NCBI RefSeq assembly: GCF_000171235.2
Contig: NZ_ABEA03000195.1
Span: 1 to 64,000, forward strand
DNA length: 64,000 bases
DNA from: Geminisphaera colitermitum TAV2
Lineage (GTDB): Bacteria > Verrucomicrobiota > Verrucomicrobiia > Opitutales > Opitutaceae
Direction: 5' to 3'
Shown: piece by piece, positions 8,147 through 17,003 of the stretch
Layout: each line of letters starts with the position of its first letter
How positions within the stretch are numbered: position 1 is the first letter of the stretch
The notes under the pieces: model-generated
Seen by the model: the letters and a program-made list of their open reading frames with translations, nothing else
Database searches by the model: none
Told to the model about the DNA's origin: nothing
Position numbers and translations under genes: made by a program

Positions 8147-11031
8147 TCAAGGCCCAGCGCCCGCCGCGCCCGGGTCACCGCGTGGCGCAGTTGCCAGCCG
8201 TAGTCCTCGCGCACCTTCGCCGCCATTTGTTGCGCGGGTAACTCAGGAAACACCGTCGAATGCCCGGGATCACGCACGGCATTGGGCGCGAGCGTTGCCG
8301 ACAGCTTTTCGAGGATGGCCGTCACCTGCATCCGTTCCGAATCGGAAAGGGCAAACCGCCGGGCCAGCGCCTCGCAAGCGAGAGCTACGGCGCTGCGCAG
8401 GTTGAGAACCAGCGAGGTATCCGACGCCAGTTCTTCCAGCAACGGGAGGCTGGCCGGGGTGATGCAACGTTTGAGGAGCGTCACCGCCGCATACCAGCGC
8501 GGCACATAAAACCATTCCTGCTGCGGACGCGTGATGTCACGCGCCTTGGCGTCCTCGCGGGTGCGGAACGCCTGCCAAAGGCGTGGCTCGGAACGCGCGT
8601 CGCCCCACATCGCAAGAATCGCCGCGGCACGCCACGAAACAGTTGTATCGGGCGATGTGAGCCGTTTTTCAACCGCGGTGCGCGTCTCCTCGTCATGCCC
8701 CGACCGATACAAATGCCACAAGGCCACCGTGGCTGGTCCTGTCGTGAGTTCTTCCAACCAGCGGTCAGATATGCGAGCGGATGGCGTGATTGCCTGTTCG
8801 TTTTCAAAAAATTCCGGTGACGCAACATTGCTGCCAAACGAAGCAGCCAGTTCGGAAGGCGGCTCCAACTTCACCGCACCGGAGGTCAGCAGGTGCGGAT
8901 GCAGTTTTTCATATGGCAGGTCACGGCACGCCACGCCTGCCTGCGCGGCCAGCGCGCAACCCGCCCCGGCCGCTTCGCCGATGCGCTGGATGTCGCGCTG
9001 CATCCGAAACGAATGATGCGCCTCCTCGCTCACACCGACGGCGCGGCAGGCCAGCGTCACGTTTTTCAAGTCACGTGGCAGGAGGAGTCGCCAGGGAATT
9101 TCGCAGGCAAGGCGGCCATACCATTGCTGGCAAACCCACACCCAGAAGGCGGCTTCGACGCTTTCAAATTCATAATCGCGGGCATGGTTGTCGTAGTGTC
9201 CGCCGGTGCAGCCGACTGTATCCAGAAAACGGCGACGGCTGATGAGATCGTCGAGCGTGAGTTCGTAGTCCGTGCGGATGTGCCGCGACTGGCGCAGTCC
9301 GACGAGCGGTGCGATGTAGGTGGGATGATCGTCGGCGGTGTAGCGAGCGCGAGCGTAGTGCGAAACACCAACAAGGCGGGCGCGGGTCAGATCGAGTTCG
9401 TCGGTTGGGTTGCAGTAACCGGCGTCGTAATTGGGAATCTGCATTCGGGCCACGCCGTCTTTGACGGACACACGGCCGGAGGACTGGCTGTAAGCGTGAA
9501 GCAATCCGTCGCCCCTGCGTCCGAGTCGGAACGCTGCGCCCGCCATTGCCGCGAGGTCGCCGTCGCCGGTGGCATCGACCCAGCCGCGCGCGCGGATGCG
9601 GAGCGGGCCGCTTGGTGTGGAAAACAGGGCAGACTCCACCACTGCGTTTTTCGTTTCCACGGAAACGAGCATGGCATCGTAAACGACGTCCACGCCGGCT
9701 TCGGCGAGCATTTCGTCGAGTGCGATTTTTTTCGCCTCGGGGTGAAAACCACCAACCTGCCCCGCCGATCCGAAGAGCGGCATGATGTCGCGCACGCGGC
9801 GATTGATTTCTTCCTGCAAGCCGCCCGGCGCGCCGAAATAGTAAACATGAAACCCGCCGCCCGTCCCGATGCCTCCGGGAAAGGGCATTGCTTCGAATGC
9901 GAGCACGCGCGCGTTCGGCGTAGCACGCGCGGCGGCAATGGCCGCAACAGCCCCGCCGGTACCGAGTCCGGCAATGGCAACAAGTGGCGCGGGCGTCTCG
10001 CCCGCAATCTGCGATGTCGGCAGGATGCCTGCGCTGCCACGAAAGGACGATTGCAGGCAGGATGCCTGCGCTACGGGGCGACGCTGCGCGCCGTCTGCGG
10101 GCGTCTCGCCCGCGCCACATGCCGGCAGGATGCCGGCGCTCCCAGGCGCTGCCGCGCCATAGGTGAATTTCTCTGCCAGCGTCGCGCCGCATCCGCCAAG
10201 ATAACGGACATTCGTGGGCAAGTTGGGCGATGCGGGTTGCGCTAAATATTTTCTGAACGGCACCACACTCCCATGCGTGACGACTGCGCCTTTCAGATCG
10301 GCCTCCGGCACCGTGGAGCGAAGCGTGCGCAAGGCAGGCAACCAAGCCCGACGCGGATGCGTAAAATCTCCCGGCAACTCGATCCGCAAAATCTGTTCGC
10401 CGGGCCATAATCCCGGTTCCCATTGCAGACGCGCGATAGCGGGGAGTTCGGCGGGCGTGACGAGTTCGCACGCTGGCAACGATTCATCGCGCCCAAGTCG
10501 GAAGGTGATGTTGATGACCTGACTCTCCGGTTGCGGAGTCCTCCAATCGAGGACCAGCAAGGTTGCCAATTCGCCTGCGTCGGTGGCGTCGATCCATTCG
10601 CGTGCGGTGAGGTGATGCAGGCCGGATTTTGTTCCGATGGTCACCGTGCCAATCCCGCCCCCCCCTCCCCCCCCCCCTACCGCAACGGGAACGGCATGAT
10701 AAAGGACGGCGATGTTTCGGGTGCGCAGCCATTCGCTGGCGAAGATTTCTGTAATGGCGCCGTCAATACGTCCATCGCGCACCGCTCCGTGAACATCAAG
10801 GTGGGCCAGCCATTCGCGCCAAAGTGGATCGTCAGATTCGCCCGTGTCGGTGGCGAAGGACCACGAGCATTCGGCGAGCGGCGAGGCATGGCGGTCAACG
10901 AGCAACACGCGTTTGTCTGCGCGATGCGCGGCGAGCGTTGCGGCAAACCCAGCGCAACCGGCACCAAAAATGACGGTGTCGTAAACAGTGTTGTAAAATG
11001 AAGCGGCGTCAGCCGCGGTTTCGGATTTCAT
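8032..11031 (-). CDS. Large FAD-dependent oxidoreductase with HEAT-like tail; contains in-frame repeat insertion
   Basis: About 999 residues from ATG 11031 (MKSETAAD); the longer frame opens with GTG at 11079. Two dinucleotide-binding motifs are visible: VIFGAGCAGFAATLAAHR near residue 20 and VAIAGLGTGGAVAAIAAAR near 350, the second continuing into a typical FAD_oxidored core (WVDATGDGDLAAMAG). The C-terminal third is helical, with HEAT-like repeats (VSWRAAAILAMWGD, LLEELASDTSLVLNLRSAVAL). Between the two halves lie about 60 residues translated from a GC-rich palindromic repeat (9984-10160). Runs of G8 and G11 on the coding strand code for Gly. It is last in cassette A, 53 bp after the esterase/beta-helix gene. 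Oxidoreductase assignment firm; substrate unknown. Confidence 0.8.
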   Translation of the reverse strand: MKSETAADAASFYNTVYDTVIFGAGCAGFAATLAAHRADKRVLLVDRHASPLAECSWSFATDTGESDDPLWREWLAHLDVHGAVRDGRIDGAITEIFASEWLRTRNIAVLYHAVPVAVGGGGGGGGIGTVTIGTKSGLHHLTAREWIDATDAGELATLLVLDWRTPQPESQVINITFRLGRDESLPACELVTPAELPAIARLQWEPGLWPGEQILRIELPGDFTHPRRAWLPALRTLRSTVPEADLKGAVVTHGSVVPFRKYLAQPASPNLPTNVRYLGGCGATLAEKFTYGAAAPGSAGILPACGAGETPADGAQRRPVAQASCLQSSFRGSAGILPTSQIAGETPAPLVAIAGLGTGGAVAAIAAARATPNARVLAFEAMPFPGGIGTGGGFHVYYFGAPGGLQEEINRRVRDIMPLFGSAGQVGGFHPEAKKIALDEMLAEAGVDVVYDAMLVSVETKNAVVESALFSTPSGPLRIRARGWVDATGDGDLAAMAGAAFRLGRRGDGLLHAYSQSSGRVSVKDGVARMQIPNYDAGYCNPTDELDLTRARLVGVSHYARARYTADDHPTYIAPLVGLRQSRHIRTDYELTLDDLISRRRFLDTVGCTGGHYDNHARDYEFESVEAAFWVWVCQQWYGRLACEIPWRLLLPRDLKNVTLACRAVGVSEEAHHSFRMQRDIQRIGEAAGAGCALAAQAGVACRDLPYEKLHPHLLTSGAVKLEPPSELAASFGSNVASPEFFENEQAITPSARISDRWLEELTTGPATVALWHLYRSGHDEETRTAVEKRLTSPDTTVSWRAAAILAMWGDARSEPRLWQAFRTREDAKARDITRPQQEWFYVPRWYAAVTLLKRCITPASLPLLEELASDTSLVLNLRSAVALACEALARRFALSDSERMQVTAILEKLSATLAPNAVRDPGHSTVFPELPAQQMAAKVREDYGWQLRHAVTRARRALGLDYIVKEQSISSSGWTVTSTLRAWESAPLKTPRVGVMSA
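9984..10160. repeat. GC-rich palindromic repeat inserted inside a coding sequence
   Basis: Contains the family cores gcgggcgtctcgcccgc and gcaggcaggatgcctgcgctac, the same modules as the intergenic elements at 35792, 42070, 42910, 43617, 46234 and 62846. Here it is read in frame through the FAD oxidoreductase gene, giving SAGILPACGAGETPA-type peptide. Confidence 0.85.
10658..10677. repeat. Paired C8/C11 homopolymer runs inside FAD oxidoreductase gene
   Basis: C8, one T, then C11 on the plus strand, read on the minus strand as a stretch of Gly codons in the N-terminal half of the protein. Confidence 0.9.
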
Positions 11032-11114
11032 GGTGCAGGTTGATGCGGCACTCAGGATGAGCGACGGCTGGAACAACACGGCGAGGCCGATGGTGTTTTA
11101 CATACAGCATAGCT

Positions 11115-11129
11115 CCCCCCCCCCCCCCC
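11115..11129. repeat. C15 homopolymer in operon gap
   Basis: Fifteen C between the esterase/beta-helix stop (11133) and the FAD oxidoreductase start. The coding strand carries G here, the opposite of most other intergenic runs. Confidence 0.9.
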
Positions 11130-11132
11130 GGC

Positions 11133-13556
11133 TCACGGATGCGGTCGCGGCAGCACCGGCATGACTTCGCCCCAAGACAAGGCACCGGCATCAGGAGCCT
11201 CACCGGAAAAATATCCGGGCGCACAAGCGGGAAGCGGGTCGCCAATATGGCGCGAGAGATCAATGCCACGAGCGCGAGCGACACTCTTTTCCGTCAGGCT
11301 GAAATCCTTCGTTTTCTCATCGCGGAATCCGGGCTGCTCTTCCGTCCACAGACTATGCGCATCCAAGCCCAGACGTTTTGCGTATTCGATGCCTTCGGTC
11401 CAGCGTGCGTCGGTGCCCTGACGCGCGTAAACATTGCCGTCAGCCTTCCAGTTGGGCTCCACGGAACCACCCTGCTCGGCGTTGAGAAACCAGTGGGTGG
11501 GGTGCCAGAGGTTGTTGTAAAAATGGTAATTCGGCGTGCCGATTCCGCGGACTTTGTTGGAAACAATCGCGGCGGACGGCGAGGCAAAGGTGTTGTGATA
11601 AACAAACACAATGGCCGGTCTCGGCTCTGGGTTTCCGCCGAAATTGCGGACGTCCTCCCGATTCTCGAAAAAGATATTCCGGTGGATGTAAAGCGGTCCT
11701 GTAGTGGGTCCTTTGATACGGACGCCGACGAAGCAGCGGCTGACAATGTTGTCGTGCCATTGGGTGTCGATTTGTGCGCCTGCGGTTTCGAGGCCGTCGT
11801 CGCACATAGTGTCGATGCGGTTGTGGTGGACGCGGATGGCGCGGTCTTTGTCGCCGAAGGGACGGGCGCTGATGCCGTCCCAATGGTCGTGAATGTAGTT
11901 GTCGTGGATGTCGTGGCCGCCTGTGTTTTCGCGGATTTCCACGCCGTAGCGGTCGAGCCAGCCGCCGCGTTTGTGAACGCGCCAGTGATCCGTCGCGCCG
12001 GGTTTGTTGTGCGGATTGGCGCCGTCATAGGGATTCCAGAATATGCGGTTGTGGCGGACAATGGCGTTGGTCGCGCCTTCATGGAGGAGGATGCCGAAAT
12101 CGGCGGGGCCGATGGTGTTTTGTTCGATGAGTGTGGAGTCGGCGTTGGTCACGCGAATGCCGGCGGCGGCGTTGCGGAGTTGGAGGCCGCGCACGACGCA
12201 GTGGTTGGTGGCGGCGATTTTGATGAGGGCGTCGTTTTTATTAAGGGAGGACAGGGTGAGTTTGAGCGTATTGGGATCGGTGTCACCACGGACGCGGAGG
12301 AGGAGTTGTTTTTGTTCGGGCAGGTAAAGGGCGAGCGCGCCGACGCCACCTTGCCATCCGGAATCACCGACGCCGTTGGCGAAGAGGCGGGGCCATTCCC
12401 ATGTTTCGCCCATCGGAGCTTTGCCGGGGCGTGTCATGCTTTCACGGAGCATGACGATGATTTTTTCGTCGAGCGTGACGGTGAAAACGGGCTGGGAAAG
12501 GGACAGGCGATAAACGCCGGGAGCGATGTCTGGCGCGGCTTGCCAGTGGTGAGGTCCGGGACGGCTTCCGTCGAGGATCGCGCCAGATTCGCCTTCGAGG
12601 GTGATGGGGAGAGTCGCCGAGCCGGAACGGCGGAAGCTGACGTATTCGTGATAAACGCCGGTGTGCACGCGGACGGTATCGCCGGGGGCGGCTTGGTCGA
12701 GGGCCGTCTGGATGCTGGCAAATGGAGCGGCCGACGAGCCGGTGGCGATGGCGGCGTGTGTTTTTTGTGGTGAAACGTGCAGGATGCGTGGAGCGGCAGC
12801 GGGGAGGAGAGGGGGAGAGGAGGCGATGAGCGCCGGGGCAATGGCGGCAAGGCGACGGGCGACGAGGCGCGCCAACTCACGTGCGCCGGTTTCCGTGAAA
12901 TGCGTGCGATCACCTCGTCCGGTGCGTCCGGGATGTTCGATGTTGTTTAGCGTGAAGGCTGTCGAGCCGTCCTCGCCGAGCTGGGCGAAAAGTTCGCCGC
13001 TGTCGTGGTGCAAATCAATCAGCGGCGTGCTGGTTTCGGATGCAACGGCTCGCACGGCGTCTGCCCATGGCGTGAGTTCTTCCGTAAGTTTTCCCGACCG
13101 GAACATGCGACGGCGCGGTGGCGTGACGAGAACAGGAGTTGCATTGGCGGCGCGTGCTTCGCGGATGTAACGGCGGAGGTTGTCACGAAAGTCAGTGGCG
13201 GCGTCGGTGGACTCGGGCTTGTCTTTGGCGTGGGAGTCGTTGTGGCCAAATTGAATCAGAACGTAGCCGGGCTTGTCGGCCAAGGCGCGTTGCCAGCGTT
13301 CGGGCGGGAAGGTTTTGGTGCTGGCTCCGCCTTTGGCTTCGTTTTGGACACGCACTCCGGGCGTAAGATATTCTGGAAGGACCTGCCCCCATCCTCGGCG
13401 TGGCGAGGTCGCGGCGTAATTGCAGACGGTGGAATCTCCAACGATGGCAATGAGGGCGGCTCCGCTTGTAGTGGCGGCGTCATGACGCGGTGCGAGAACC
13501 ATGGCAAGCAGTGCCGTGAGAGCTGGCGGTAGAAACCGAAAAAGAGAAATGCGCAT
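11133..13556 (-). CDS. Rhamnogalacturonan acetylesterase-like (CE12) domain fused to a pectate-lyase-like beta-helix
   Basis: Protein of 807 residues with an N-terminal signal peptide (MRISLFRFLPPALTALLAMV). Residues about 34-240 form an SGNH hydrolase of the CE12 type: nucleophile Ser42 in IVGDSTV, GGAS block, Asn106 in FGHND, and the Asp216/His219 pair in GDRTHF. Residues about 260-760 are a right-handed parallel beta-helix (ASIQTALDQAAPGDTVRVHTG, then repeated N-x-I/V turns such as LIEQNTIG and IVRHNRIFWNP), as in pectate lyases and DUF1565-type proteins. The fusion fits removal of acetyl groups from pectin with binding or cleavage of the backbone. It sits between a PEP-CTERM gene and an FAD oxidoreductase gene; a C14 run (coding strand) lies 21 bp upstream of the start. 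Confidence 0.85.
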   Translation of the reverse strand: MRISLFRFLPPALTALLAMVLAPRHDAATTSGAALIAIVGDSTVCNYAATSPRRGWGQVLPEYLTPGVRVQNEAKGGASTKTFPPERWQRALADKPGYVLIQFGHNDSHAKDKPESTDAATDFRDNLRRYIREARAANATPVLVTPPRRRMFRSGKLTEELTPWADAVRAVASETSTPLIDLHHDSGELFAQLGEDGSTAFTLNNIEHPGRTGRGDRTHFTETGARELARLVARRLAAIAPALIASSPPLLPAAAPRILHVSPQKTHAAIATGSSAAPFASIQTALDQAAPGDTVRVHTGVYHEYVSFRRSGSATLPITLEGESGAILDGSRPGPHHWQAAPDIAPGVYRLSLSQPVFTVTLDEKIIVMLRESMTRPGKAPMGETWEWPRLFANGVGDSGWQGGVGALALYLPEQKQLLLRVRGDTDPNTLKLTLSSLNKNDALIKIAATNHCVVRGLQLRNAAAGIRVTNADSTLIEQNTIGPADFGILLHEGATNAIVRHNRIFWNPYDGANPHNKPGATDHWRVHKRGGWLDRYGVEIRENTGGHDIHDNYIHDHWDGISARPFGDKDRAIRVHHNRIDTMCDDGLETAGAQIDTQWHDNIVSRCFVGVRIKGPTTGPLYIHRNIFFENREDVRNFGGNPEPRPAIVFVYHNTFASPSAAIVSNKVRGIGTPNYHFYNNLWHPTHWFLNAEQGGSVEPNWKADGNVYARQGTDARWTEGIEYAKRLGLDAHSLWTEEQPGFRDEKTKDFSLTEKSVARARGIDLSRHIGDPLPACAPGYFSGEAPDAGALSWGEVMPVLPRPHP

Positions 13557-13577
13557 TGGTTGAATTGAGGCGGAGCC

Positions 13578-13591
13578 GGGGGGGGGGGGGG
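13578..13591. repeat. G14 homopolymer upstream of the CE12/beta-helix gene
   Basis: C14 on the coding strand, 21 bp before the ATG of the esterase/beta-helix gene. No clear Shine-Dalgarno sequence is visible between the run and the ATG. Confidence 0.9.
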
Positions 13592-13622
13592 CGACTTAAG
13601 TCGATTTAAATCGGATTAAGTC
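13592..13622. promoter_or_regulatory. Stacked AT-centred palindromes at the end of the PEP-CTERM gene
   Basis: A perfect 12-bp palindrome CGACTTAAGTCG (13592-13603) abuts ATTTAAAT (13604-13611) and another TTAAGTCG copy (13615-13622). It covers the stop codon of the preceding gene (13606) and touches the G14 run. It could be a hairpin attenuator or a protein-binding site; no T-run follows on the transcribed strand. Confidence 0.5.
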
Positions 13623-15036
13623 GTGGCAAGTCGTTCTGACGTGCGGGGCGCTTGCGCAAGGTCAGGCAGGCGGCGAGCGCGAGTATGCCGAGCCATGCGG
13701 CGCACGTGGCGGGCTCGGGAACAGCAGCGGCGGCGATGGAGAAACCGTTGGTCAGTTGATCGAACGAGAGGGTGCCGCTTTGTTTGGACGCGCCAAAGTT
13801 TTTGTAGGAAAGCGTTGCGCCAGCGAAGTCATTGGTCACGCCGGTGCCGGCAATGGAGAGCAACGCAGCGTAAGTTTGGTCGAATACACCGGTGTTGCCG
13901 AAATCAATGGTGAAGGTTGCAGGGCCAGTGGCGTTTTTCAGAAGCAGGTCGCCTCCGATGGTGAGCGTGGGAAAGGTGGCGGCGTCGAGGTCGAAGCCGA
14001 GAATAGCGCTGCTTGCCAAGGTGACATCGTGAACGGTGAGCGCATTGGCAGCGGCAAAGGTTGCGTCCGCGAGGACGGTCAGGTCGCCGCTCGGCGCAAG
14101 CGTGCCGCTGACTGCGAGCGTGCCGGCTTCAACGGTTGTGCCGCCGGTGTGCGAGAGGGTGCCGGTGAGTTTCTGCGTGCCCGCGCCGGTTTTCAGGAGG
14201 GCAAGCGTGCCGCCGATGCCGTCGGTGAGTTGCGTGGTGGCGGTGAAGGTGGTGTCGGCGGCGGTGTCGATTTTGAGCGTGGCAGCGTGCGTGCCGGTTG
14301 TGGCAACGGCGGCTTTGGAGCCGGTGATTACTGCGGCAGTGCCGGTGGTCTGCGTGAGGCCGTTGATCGTGGCCGTGCGGGTCTGGGCGGCAGTGGTGTT
14401 GTTGATAAGGTTGATCGTGCGGACGTTCGTTCCGCCTCCCGAAAAGGTCACTGTCCCGAGGCGGTAGTCGCTGGCGATGTTGAGGTCGATGTCGATGGCG
14501 CTGCTGCCGGAATTTGTGTTCATCGTGACGGCACCGATGGCAAGGCTGCTCAGAGCGGTAGTATTGGTGGCGCTGCTGGTGGTGCCGCCAAAGCGGTATG
14601 TCCCCGTGTTGAGCGAAAGGTTTCCGGCTGTCACGGAGAGTGTTGATGCGCCGTCACTGATGAAAACGACATGGTTGGTGTTGGCCGATTTCGAGAGGGT
14701 TCCGTTAATGTTGAGCGTGCGCGTGTCGTTCGCCGCGCGGAGCGTCAGCGTGGTGCCGCCGGTGCCGGCCACCGAGAGGTTGTTGATGGAGACGTTGGTA
14801 TTGAGGTTGACCGTTGTGCTGGTGCTCAGGTTGGAGAACGCGGCGTTGTCGGTCGTTTCGGAGGGCGCACCGGCTGGAGTCCATTTGGCGTTTGCACCGG
14901 TCCAGTCGTGTCCGGTGGTGCCGGTTGTGGTCCAAGTGTAGTCGGTGGCGGAGACCATTGTGGCGAAGGCCGCGAAGAGGCTGATCGCAAGCAGGGCGCG
15001 GGTGATGCGGATGGTAGTATTTTTTTGTGGTTTCAT
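13606..15036 (-). CDS. PEP-CTERM protein with autotransporter-type beta-strand repeats
   Basis: Protein of 476 residues. A signal peptide (RALLAISLFAAFATMVSA) is followed by a Thr/Ala/Gly-rich beta-solenoid region with PATR-type motifs (GAGTQKLTGTLSHTGGTTVEAGTL). The end is a sorting tail: VPEPATCAAWLGILALAACLTLRKR, i.e. PEP motif, hydrophobic segment, basic end. This predicts export and processing by an exosortase, which is not encoded in the window. It is second in cassette A, 51 bp after the pseudopilin and 49 bp before the CE12/beta-helix gene. A surface or matrix role is inferred. Confidence 0.85.
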   Translation of the reverse strand: MKPQKNTTIRITRALLAISLFAAFATMVSATDYTWTTTGTTGHDWTGANAKWTPAGAPSETTDNAAFSNLSTSTTVNLNTNVSINNLSVAGTGGTTLTLRAANDTRTLNINGTLSKSANTNHVVFISDGASTLSVTAGNLSLNTGTYRFGGTTSSATNTTALSSLAIGAVTMNTNSGSSAIDIDLNIASDYRLGTVTFSGGGTNVRTINLINNTTAAQTRTATINGLTQTTGTAAVITGSKAAVATTGTHAATLKIDTAADTTFTATTQLTDGIGGTLALLKTGAGTQKLTGTLSHTGGTTVEAGTLAVSGTLAPSGDLTVLADATFAAANALTVHDVTLASSAILGFDLDAATFPTLTIGGDLLLKNATGPATFTIDFGNTGVFDQTYAALLSIAGTGVTNDFAGATLSYKNFGASKQSGTLSFDQLTNGFSIAAAAVPEPATCAAWLGILALAACLTLRKRPARQNDLPRLNPI

Positions 15037-15087
15037 GCTGGATTCGGGTTGGGTGGTCGTTGGTGGATGGAAAAAAAAGGGGAGGGA

Positions 15088-15798
15088 TTACAGGCCAAGG
15101 TCGTCCAGCGGCATGGTCTGGACGTGGCCGTCGAAGAAGAGACGGTTGCGTTTGCTGCCGTGGACGGGTTTGTCGGGCATGACCCATGTGGTATTGGAAG
15201 GGCGCATTTCGCGGTCCACGTCGGTCATCATATAAACGCGGGAGGGGGTTGGGATTTGTTGCAGTTTAAGGGATGGCACGCGGGGAGTGGAGGTCGAGTT
15301 GCCAAAGGGACGTCCGACATCGGCAATCGCGACCGGGGTGAGTGCGTAAATCGCGGCATTGGAATCGTGGACGGCATCCGGGACGCTTGCTGCGAAGCCG
15401 GGACAAACGAAGGACTGGACGAGAAAGTAGTCGCTTTTGTTCGCCGGAACAGGGGTGCCGACGTAGGAGGCGAGGTGGGTTGCGAGGCGGTTCCAGCCGC
15501 CGCTGGTCGATACCCACGCGGGAGAGCTGGAGGTGAGACCGGCGTGGTTCGCAGCGGCGGCTTGTCCGGGCAGGGAGCCGTTGTTGTCCTGCGTGTAGAG
15601 CAGGGTGGCCACGCCGATCTGTCGAAGGTTGGACTGGCAACTGGCCGCGCGCGCCATTTGGCGCACTTTGCCAATTCCGGACAGGATGAGGGCGGCCAGA
15701 ACGCCGATGATCGCAATGACGGCAAGCAGTTCAATGAGCGTGAACGCAGCGGAGTGTGGCAGTCGTGGAGCGGGGGGCTGTAACGATGGACCGGACAT
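15088..15798 (-). CDS. Type II secretion-like pseudopilin with H-X9-DG tail
   Basis: Start chosen at ATG 15798 (MSGPSLQPPAPRLPHS), 236 residues. The prepilin signal [20 protein letters not shown] is at residues about 18-37, with Ala rather than the classical Gly at position -1. A globular pseudopilin domain follows and ends with H-GSKRNRLFF-DG, exactly the H-X9-DG tail of the TIGR04294 group abundant in Verrucomicrobia, Lentisphaerae and Planctomycetes. It is first in the cassette A run and divergent from a LacI gene with a palindrome between them. It may belong to a secretion or surface-fibre apparatus; the core secretion genes are not here. Confidence 0.85.
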   Translation of the reverse strand: MSGPSLQPPAPRLPHSAAFTLIELLAVIAIIGVLAALILSGIGKVRQMARAASCQSNLRQIGVATLLYTQDNNGSLPGQAAAANHAGLTSSSPAWVSTSGGWNRLATHLASYVGTPVPANKSDYFLVQSFVCPGFAASVPDAVHDSNAAIYALTPVAIADVGRPFGNSTSTPRVPSLKLQQIPTPSRVYMMTDVDREMRPSNTTWVMPDKPVHGSKRNRLFFDGHVQTMPLDDLGL

Positions 15799-15845
15799 GC
15801 GGGAATTTTTATGCGAAGTGGCGGAAGGGAGGAAAAGCACGGCGC

Positions 15846-15861
15846 ATTGTTACATAACAAT
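15846..15861. promoter_or_regulatory. Candidate LacI-type operator, cassette A
   Basis: ATTGTTACATAACAAT: a perfect 7-bp inverted repeat around CA, in the divergent gap between the pseudopilin (starts 15798, minus) and the LacI gene (starts 15926, plus). Its core TTACATAA recurs in the equivalent gap of cassette B. Confidence 0.65.
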
Positions 15862-15925
15862 AGGGATTGATGGCAAACGCGCGGAAAATCAGAAACGGTT
15901 TCGCATCCCCTTCCTCCATTTTCTT

Positions 15926-16945
15926 ATGACCGGGCTCAAATCAATCGCCGACAAAGCTGGTGTGTCTCGAATGACGGTGTCGCGGGCGTTGCGCAATTCG
16001 CCGCTGGTCAATGCAGTCACCAGAAAACGGATACTGCAAATAGCGCGCAAAATGGGTTATACCCCTGACGCACGACTCGCCCAAACGATGGCGGGCATCC
16101 GGGGCAGCAAGCAAAAGGCGTTGCTCCCGATCGCCTGGCTGCACGCGAATTTGAAACAGGATGCGTTTCATGCCTACAAATGGTTGACGCCGTACATCGA
16201 TGGGGCGCGTGAACAGGCGCGGGAATTAGGCTACCGGGTGGAGGAATTCTGGCTGGGCGAGGCTGGCATGTCGGGGACGCGCATGTCGTCGATCCTGAAC
16301 TGCCGGGGGATTACGGGCGTGGTGGTGTGCCCGTCGATGATTCCAAGCATTTCTCACATTCGCATGGATTGGCGGCTGTTCGCGGCAGTCTCGTTTGAGG
16401 GTGCGATGCTGGTCCCGCGACTGCATCGCGTGGTGCCGGACTATTATTACAATATGCTGCTCACCTTGAAAATGCTGCGACGGCTTGGTTACCGGCGCAT
16501 CGGCCTGTATTTGCACCGGCAGGAGGAGCGCCGTTCGCATCACAGGTATCTCTCGGCGTTCCGGCATCTTTTGTGGGACATTCCAGAGTCCGAACGGATT
16601 CCGCCGCTCACATTCGAACCGTTCGACCAAAAGGCGCTTGGCACATGGCTGAAAAAAACGCGTCCCGATGTGCTTGTAGGACACGACAGCAGGTTGATTT
16701 CTTGGTTGGAAAACACGGGACGATGTGTGCCGGAGGACATCGGCGTGGCGCACTTGTCACTCGACGGAGATTGCGAGGATTGGGCAGGCATCTGGCAGCA
16801 CAAGCGCCGCATCGGTGCGCAGGCGGTGGAACAGTTGGTGTCGTTGATTCACAACAACCGCCTAGGCCTGCCCGACATCGCCTACGAAACGCTGGTGCCC
16901 GGCGAGTGGCGGTTTGGGAAAACGCTGCTACGACGAACGGTGTGA
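15926..16945 (+). CDS. LacI-family transcriptional regulator (cassette A)
   Basis: Protein of 339 residues from ATG 15926 (MTGLKSIADKAGVS). The LacI helix-turn-helix and hinge helix are at residues about 3-50 (SIADKAGVSRMTVSRALRNS, RKRILQIARKMGYTPD). A periplasmic-binding-protein-like sensor domain fills the rest (GITGVVVCPS, MLRRLGYRRIGLYLHR, GVAHLSLDGDCEDWAG). It closely resembles the regulator at 24117, with near-identical C-termini. Divergent from the pseudopilin of cassette A, it probably controls that operon through the palindrome between them. Ligand unknown, presumably a sugar or uronic-acid derivative. Confidence 0.92.
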   Translation: MTGLKSIADKAGVSRMTVSRALRNSPLVNAVTRKRILQIARKMGYTPDARLAQTMAGIRGSKQKALLPIAWLHANLKQDAFHAYKWLTPYIDGAREQARELGYRVEEFWLGEAGMSGTRMSSILNCRGITGVVVCPSMIPSISHIRMDWRLFAAVSFEGAMLVPRLHRVVPDYYYNMLLTLKMLRRLGYRRIGLYLHRQEERRSHHRYLSAFRHLLWDIPESERIPPLTFEPFDQKALGTWLKKTRPDVLVGHDSRLISWLENTGRCVPEDIGVAHLSLDGDCEDWAGIWQHKRRIGAQAVEQLVSLIHNNRLGLPDIAYETLVPGEWRFGKTLLRRTV

Positions 16946-17003
16946 TGCGGGTGAAGGTGCGGTATGTGAACCGGGAACGAGGGGACGGGAAAGAGGAGGG
17001 GGG

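Noticed and set aside
11095-11106. TTTTACATACAG as a third TTACATAA operator
   Set aside because: Only one half-site matches; symmetry is broken and the position is not a divergent gap.
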